NCBI GenBank assembly: GCA_019155205.2 | Contig: JAHNZQ020000010.1 | Span: 1,887,268 to 1,951,267, forward strand | Direction of reading: 5' to 3' | Length of the DNA stretch: 64,000 nucleotides | Origin: Gracilaria vermiculophylla | Taxonomy: Eukaryota; Rhodophyta; Florideophyceae; Gracilariales; Gracilariaceae | Part shown: positions 59,401 through 64,000 of the stretch, in pieces | How positions within the stretch are numbered: position 1 is the stretch's first letter | Layout of the letters: each line of letters opens with the position of its first letter | Position numbers and translations under genes: made by a program | Notes under the pieces: generated by a model | Database searches by the model: none | Told to the model about the DNA's origin: nothing | Seen by the model: the letters and a program-made list of their open reading frames with translations, nothing else

Positions 59401-61376
59401 GACGTAGCATATAACATTCATGTCCGGAACCCATCGAGCAAATTCTCGAACCCATCCCGCTATGGTGCTCAGTGGTACGACGACAAGGAATACGCCGGGT
59501 ATATTTCGTGCGTACATGAGCCAACCCAGAAAAGATATTGTTTGAAGGGTTTTCCCCAACCCCATCTCATCCGCAAGAATGACATTGTTTCGCTTCGTCC
59601 AAGCAAACGCAAGAAAGTTGAGGCCATTGAGTTGGTATGGCCGGAGAGTTCGGCCTTCTCCGTGAAGAAACTTTGGCTGCTCAGACATACGCTTCATTTT
59701 AGGTCTATCGTCTTTGACATTGAAAGGATTGAAACGCTTCTTATTTGACATAGACAGAACAGCTTGTTCTCTGTCACTGAACGCATCTATTGCTTTCATG
59801 TCAGATTCGGTACTAAGCTCAGATCGGTTTTCCCAAGTACAGTCCTCGTAAGAGAGGATGCACCACTTAACGAGATATTCTGTTCCAGATTCCTCTGTTT
59901 CCCGCTGAGCGATGATGCGATCAACGACTTCATAACTTCGGAAAAGTTCTCTGTTCTCTTCCATGTTTACCCTCACGTCCTCAATTTCCTCTGGAGTAGC
60001 TTGATTCAAAATGTACTTCTTCACATCCTCGACAGACTTCACAAAGTTACTGACCTTCTTCGCACCCTTGATACGTTGAAGGTTGTCCCATGTTTCCCAA
60101 GTGCACTTTCGAAACGATGTGTTTGTCCATTTGATCTTGAACTCTACATTGGAAACGACAAAGTCAGTGTAAGGTCCATCACCTTCATCAGCTTTAGGTT
60201 TGCCTTCCATTACACGATAGTCTAAAACTTGGTCAACACCTGGAATGTTGGCATCTGCAGCCTCTTCGGCTTGTTTCGCTGCAAGAAAGGCGGCTTCTTC
60301 CTCGGATACGTCATCCCCCTCAAAATAGTTGACGGTACCACCCGTCCTACTATTCACACGCGTGGAGCGAAGCGCTTCATCATCGAGAGGGCTCGAATGC
60401 GTGCGCCGACGTTTTCTGGGATGTCGAGAAGACGTACGCTTGCGTTTGGCGCCGTGCTTTCCAGGGGTCCCATCCATGAGCCAGTCACCATCCGAATCAG
60501 ACGGGGGTGCATTGGCATCATGGGCGCGGTCACCAGGGTGACTTGCATTTGATCTATTGACGTGGGACTCCTGTCGGGACGAAGATCGCTTTCGATGAGG
60601 TCTTGACTTTCTGGTAATCTGCAACGTGAAATCATCGTCATCTAGGTCTTCGTATTCCTCTTCTTCCTCATCATCTTTTTCAGCTGCGCAGTAGAACAAC
60701 AGCCAAAACGTTAACGCAAACACAGGTGTGAGAAGAGAGACTAAAGTGGTAGCGCCGCAATGATTGCAGAAGAAAAAATGAACTTACCATCATCCGCCTT
60801 ATAGTCAGAGTCGCTACCGACGCTAGAAGCTGCAGGGGAGTCAGGAGGAGATATTGAGAGGCGCTCCGGAGCATGTCTTGAGCGAGAAGAACGTCGAAAG
60901 TAGCGGGTGTCATCACGCATATCTTCGGGGATGACCAATTTGTGCTGGGAGTGACGTCTCCGTCGAACGGCATTTGATTGATCGTCACTGTCACTGTCAG
61001 GATGATCACCGTTTGCGAGCGTTTGGTGGTGATTTAGCTTGTGTTCTGATGAGGAATGTACAGCGTTCTGTTCGTGCTCAATCTCCTCCCCAAATTCAAC
61101 TTGGACATTAGCATCGTCCTCATCATCATCTTCGACGGCGTCTTCGTCCTGGTGGTACGATGAAGAGGAGTGATTACGGTCCGGAGAGCTTGAGTAATGC
61201 TCTCGGCGTGGCAAGTGTTGCTGCGATGAAGAGGGGGAACGGCAAGCGGCATCATCCGGGGATTTGTATATAGAAGAAGATGGAGATGATGCTCCTGATT
61301 GCAATTCGTCAGAAGAAAGGGCTTGCTCTTCCGCGAGCGGCGAGGCACGAGGCCTGGAGGAAGAGGAGGAAGGCAT
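56482..61376 (-). CDS. CHD1: Chromodomain-helicase-DNA-binding protein 1 (CHD1-like), two exons
   Basis: Exon 1 is 60788-61376 and exon 2 is 56482-60683, with a 104-bp phase-1 intron, for 1596 aa. The protein is an ATP-dependent nucleosome remodeller. An acidic/Ser N-terminus precedes paired chromodomains (FKIKWTNTSFRKCTWETWDN and EYLVKWCILSYEDCTWENRS). The SNF2 ATPase has ILADEMGLGKTLQT, a DEAH box (MVAVDEAHRLKN), LLVTGTPLQNSVRELWALLH and the helicase C part with LLSTRAGGLGINLA and QAESRAHRIGQT. C-terminal SANT/SLIDE and CHD1 tail parts follow (YHDAMLLIGIYRHGFGNWTQ). The start at MPSSSSSRPRASPL follows a long pyrimidine-rich leader. Confidence 0.95.
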
Positions 61377-62693
61377 GGGGGAAAATGGAGAGCAGGTTAG
61401 AGGGAGCGAGAATGGGGTGAACGACGGGAAATACACACGAGATATAGAAGTTAGAAGGGATATAAAAGAGATGAGAGGGTGGGAGGAGAAAGGTATCGGG
61501 CAGGAGGGCGAGAGGGGCGGAGCGGGTGATGGGGACGAGAGGGAGCGAGTGGAGAGAGGAAGGAGAGGAATTGAAGATTGGTAGGGAAGGGGGGAGGGGA
61601 GGGAGGGGGCGAACGGAGGAAAGAGGGGTACGTGCGGGAGAATGAGCTGCAACGACTATGGTCGACGACTTGGCGGTGGAGCGCGTTCGGCGGGCTGAGG
61701 CTGCAGTGTGCAGACAAGCAGCTGATTAACGCACTTGGGTGAGGCGCGCAGAGCGGCATTTTTCAATTTGAGTAGATGGCGCTCCACAGTGCGCAGGCTG
61801 CCAGTCTGATGTTGCCACCGCGCGGTTTTCGCAATTGCATTCTGTAAGGCGGCCGGTGAAAAAATTGCAGTTGAAAACGCTTTGCGTTTCGGCGCGAGCC
61901 GTAGCGCTCCATAGGCACGCAGGGGGAGGGAAAAGCCCTTGCCGTCCTTCAGCGGTGGTGTTTATAGACTAGCGTGCCCCATATAGCTTCAGGGACGCTG
62001 GCGGCGACAGCGGCAACGGTGGTGCAATGGCGGCGGCAATAGGCGTCTTCTCCGAGGCGCCCGGCATATGCGCGACCCCAAGTCTCATTGCATTAGGCTG
62101 CACAACTTGCTCACTGCACACGCCGCGCCTACCTTATGGCCACCGCCGCCCGCCTTCGGGAAAGCATTCGTAACCGTGACGTCGAGATAGACGTGTACGG
62201 CTCGCTGTGGTCTTCCCCACCACCGAGCAAACTGCGCTTCGGCCGAGTTCCACCCGAAATGCGTCGGAAATTTTTTAATGCGTCGTTTAATGCACCGCCT
62301 CTATAGCCTCGTTTTTCTTCCAAACCGCGATTCCAAGAAAAACAAGCAGCGAGCTACTTACTCTCACGGAAAAACTTATGACCCGTTCCCTTCATGAGTA
62401 ACTCACAAGAGAGTAGAAACATGCAGTTTTCAACGGAGTCCGCTTCTGAAGAAATAATATGAGTACTTGAGTTAAAGAACTTCGCGGAATAGAAACCAAA
62501 ACCCAGAGTTCCAAATTCCCGCCAAACAACACACCGAAACCCTCAGAAAATAGGATTGTGGCTCCACAACATAGGAGCTCTAGACGTGAACGGAATTAAG
62601 CACGCAGACTTAAGTTTACCCGAGATGGCGAACATGAAGTTACCAAGGATAACCTTGTCAAGTAGCACATAAAAAACTCTCGGAGCCTAGCTA
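61377..62693. other. CHD1 leader and intergenic region
   Basis: On the minus strand 61380-61640 is almost entirely pyrimidine (GA-rich on the plus strand), likely the CHD1 5' leader and core promoter. It stays open in one CHD1-phase frame through lack of stops, but the translation is Ser/Pro/Leu low complexity. From 61650 to 62693 I find no gene. Confidence 0.55.
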
Positions 62694-63062
62694 ATGATGG
62701 AGTCTGAGGTGGATGACAGTGGTACGGTGAGAATAAACACTTCAAACAGGCAGCATTTTACCTCGGAGTCGGTTCTGAACGCTCTCAAAGCGAGGACCAA
62801 AGGTAGTCTTTGCTATGAAAGTTCTGCAGAGCTCTATCGTCTCATTGAGCTAGCTCTGCGCAGAGGTACGGTATTTGAGAATTTAGCTGAAACTCGAAAG
62901 CAAAGACGCAAGATTGTCGCTTCTCGCGCCGCTCACAAGCGCGCTTTGACTTGTGTCCTTGAAAATGAGTTGCTCTCAAGGTCAGCAGATGCAGCGAGCG
63001 ATAGAATGGGGAACGAAGACATCTGCTCGTCCTTTGATGATCCCAAAGCTTGGAATGCTTGA
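62694..63062 (+). CDS. Small hypothetical protein
   Basis: This 122-aa ORF from an ATGATG pair is acidic at the start (MMESEVDDSGTVRINTSNRQ). A helical, basic middle follows (ESVLNALKARTKG, YRLIELALRRGTVFENLAET, then RKQRRKIVASRAAHKRAL) and an acidic end. The composition is that of a real protein. No family is recognised, and an intron at its end cannot be excluded. Confidence 0.45.
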   Translation: MMESEVDDSGTVRINTSNRQHFTSESVLNALKARTKGSLCYESSAELYRLIELALRRGTVFENLAETRKQRRKIVASRAAHKRALTCVLENELLSRSADAASDRMGNEDICSSFDDPKAWNA

Positions 63063-64000
63063 GTTCTGATATTGTGTACTCTCATACCTTACAGGCTCTT
63101 GGCTGATGCCGTTTGTGGACACGAGCTTGGCACGCGCCACAAATCAAGAATTTATGCGAAAACAGTACCATTTCGGACGCTACGGTGTTTCGCTTACTAC
63201 GACGTTTTTTTAAGAGGCCAAGATCAGAAAGACGAGCAGCAAAGACACCCAGCTTTTGAGTGACGTATTGAAAGTCAAGAGTACTGCAGGATAACGGAAA
63301 TGAGGTCGACTTCACTTGCGAAGTTCGAAGTCAAATTAGCTTTCCGACACATATGCTGTAGAATAGTTACACGAACTCGGGCGCAAATACCTGTACAAAG
63401 AAACGTTGCCTAGGCGTCTCCCGTCCGACTATCTCGCCGCCCAGCGTGGGCGGGCGGCCACATATATGCACCGCTGTCGCCTCGCCATGCTCTCCGCCGA
63501 AACCGAAAAGCTTCCCTTTACTATGCGACGAGAGCGCTCCATTGAGGAGGTGGCGACTCAAATCTACCTCCGTTGCGGCGCAGCTTGCTGACACCGCTCA
63601 TCTCCCCAATATATGGAAGCAAGAGCACGAAAATGGTACCCCTCATTGCATAACGTCACACGTAGCAACAACAAACTTATTCACCCTCGCTTTCGCACAC
63701 CGCTCGAGTTCCAGCGTCCGCCCCATCGATGTCTTTTGCAAAATATGCATTGTTCCACGGCGCAGGTCTTGCCCCGCGCATGCGTTCACATATTGACGCA
63801 CGAACTACAACGTCCGAAGTCGCGATTGTGTCCCTCGACGCCGTGGGTGCGTACGTTCTGCCACTTCAAGCAAGAGAGTCTGAGGACGGCACTGGAAGCA
63901 AATGAGAATGCAAATATAGGTCAAGAAGTGCCGAGTGCCCAATCAGCTGCTCAGACTGCAGTCGAACGAGTGAGTTTTCACGTCTCGTGAAGCTCTCAAG
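63063..64000 (+). other. Right edge: sparse region, possibly first exon of a gene leaving the window
   Basis: A plus-strand ORF from ATG at about 63729 begins MSFAKYALFHGAGLAPRMRS and continues DARTTTSEVAIVSLDAVGAY. In another frame, 63880-63970 reads ALEANENANIGQEVPSAQSA and ends before a GTGAGT donor at 63970. These may be exons of a gene that runs past the window. The exon structure cannot be settled here. Confidence 0.25.

Noticed and set aside
61377..61652. In-frame extension of CHD1 upstream to about 61652
   Set aside because: It translates to Ser/Pro/Leu low complexity from a pyrimidine tract. It is better read as 5' leader.
1..64000. CRISPR arrays, rRNA genes, bacterial-type operons
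   Set aside because: No regularly spaced repeats with unique spacers, no rRNA sequence and no Shine-Dalgarno-type gene clusters are seen. The window is eukaryotic nuclear in style.

Overview
The window looks like nuclear DNA of a photosynthetic eukaryote, most likely a red alga. The support is indirect. Plastid-type genes sit next to ordinary eukaryotic nuclear genes: a thylakoid-lumen protein with a twin-arginine signal, arogenate dehydrogenase, ascorbate peroxidase and a BIN4-like topoisomerase VI factor. A very large protein fuses an amylase-like domain, a GT5 starch synthase and a glycogen-binding domain, which fits cytosolic floridean-starch metabolism. Introns are few and short (about 60-190 bp), with GTAAGT-type donors and sometimes a TACTAAC branch site. 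Genes are dense and lie on both strands. No bacterial operon signals, CRISPR arrays or rRNA genes are visible.

Layout. 1-3.9 kb: decayed Ty1/copia retrotransposon, cut by the window edge. 3.9-5.3 kb: intergenic, with a near-perfect 47-bp palindrome. 5.3-13.6 kb: ascorbate peroxidase, a HAD phosphatase with four exons, mitochondrial PDH E1-beta, arogenate dehydrogenase (minus), two small spliced candidates, and NAC-beta. 14-19 kb: a caprin-like protein, PRP19, and a farnesylated-type DNAJA with an upstream heat-shock element. 19.3-25.4 kb: a plastid coiled-coil membrane protein, a mitochondrial pyruvate carrier, an AT-rich stretch hiding a spliced PIG-S-like gene, and the GINS subunit PSF2. 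25.6-38.4 kb: a CCCH/FG nucleoporin, the amylase/starch-synthase fusion, a plastid protein, an FBXO9-like F-box protein, PDH E1-alpha and a cyclin. 38.4-42.5 kb: an extremely GC-rich, repeat-filled island around a bZIP gene. 42.5-49.9 kb: a small unknown, succinyl-CoA ligase beta, the thylakoid-lumen protein, a TUG/ASPSCR1 UBX protein, BIN4-like, and an unknown. 51-61.4 kb: a tandem CobW/COG0523 GTPase, a BLOC-1-like small protein, a small acidic membrane protein, and CHD1. 61.4-64 kb: sparse.

Themes. Several products act in mitochondrial carbon flow: pyruvate carrier, both subunits of PDH E1, succinyl-CoA ligase. Others serve nuclear and replication functions (PSF2, CHD1, PRP19, BIN4-like, cyclin, bZIP), and others plastid metabolism (arogenate dehydrogenase, APX, lumen protein, possibly the CobW protein). 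I see no shared regulation. Several genes were found only by joining short exons by eye. Their exon borders are predictions that rest on GT-AG sites, phase and protein continuity.
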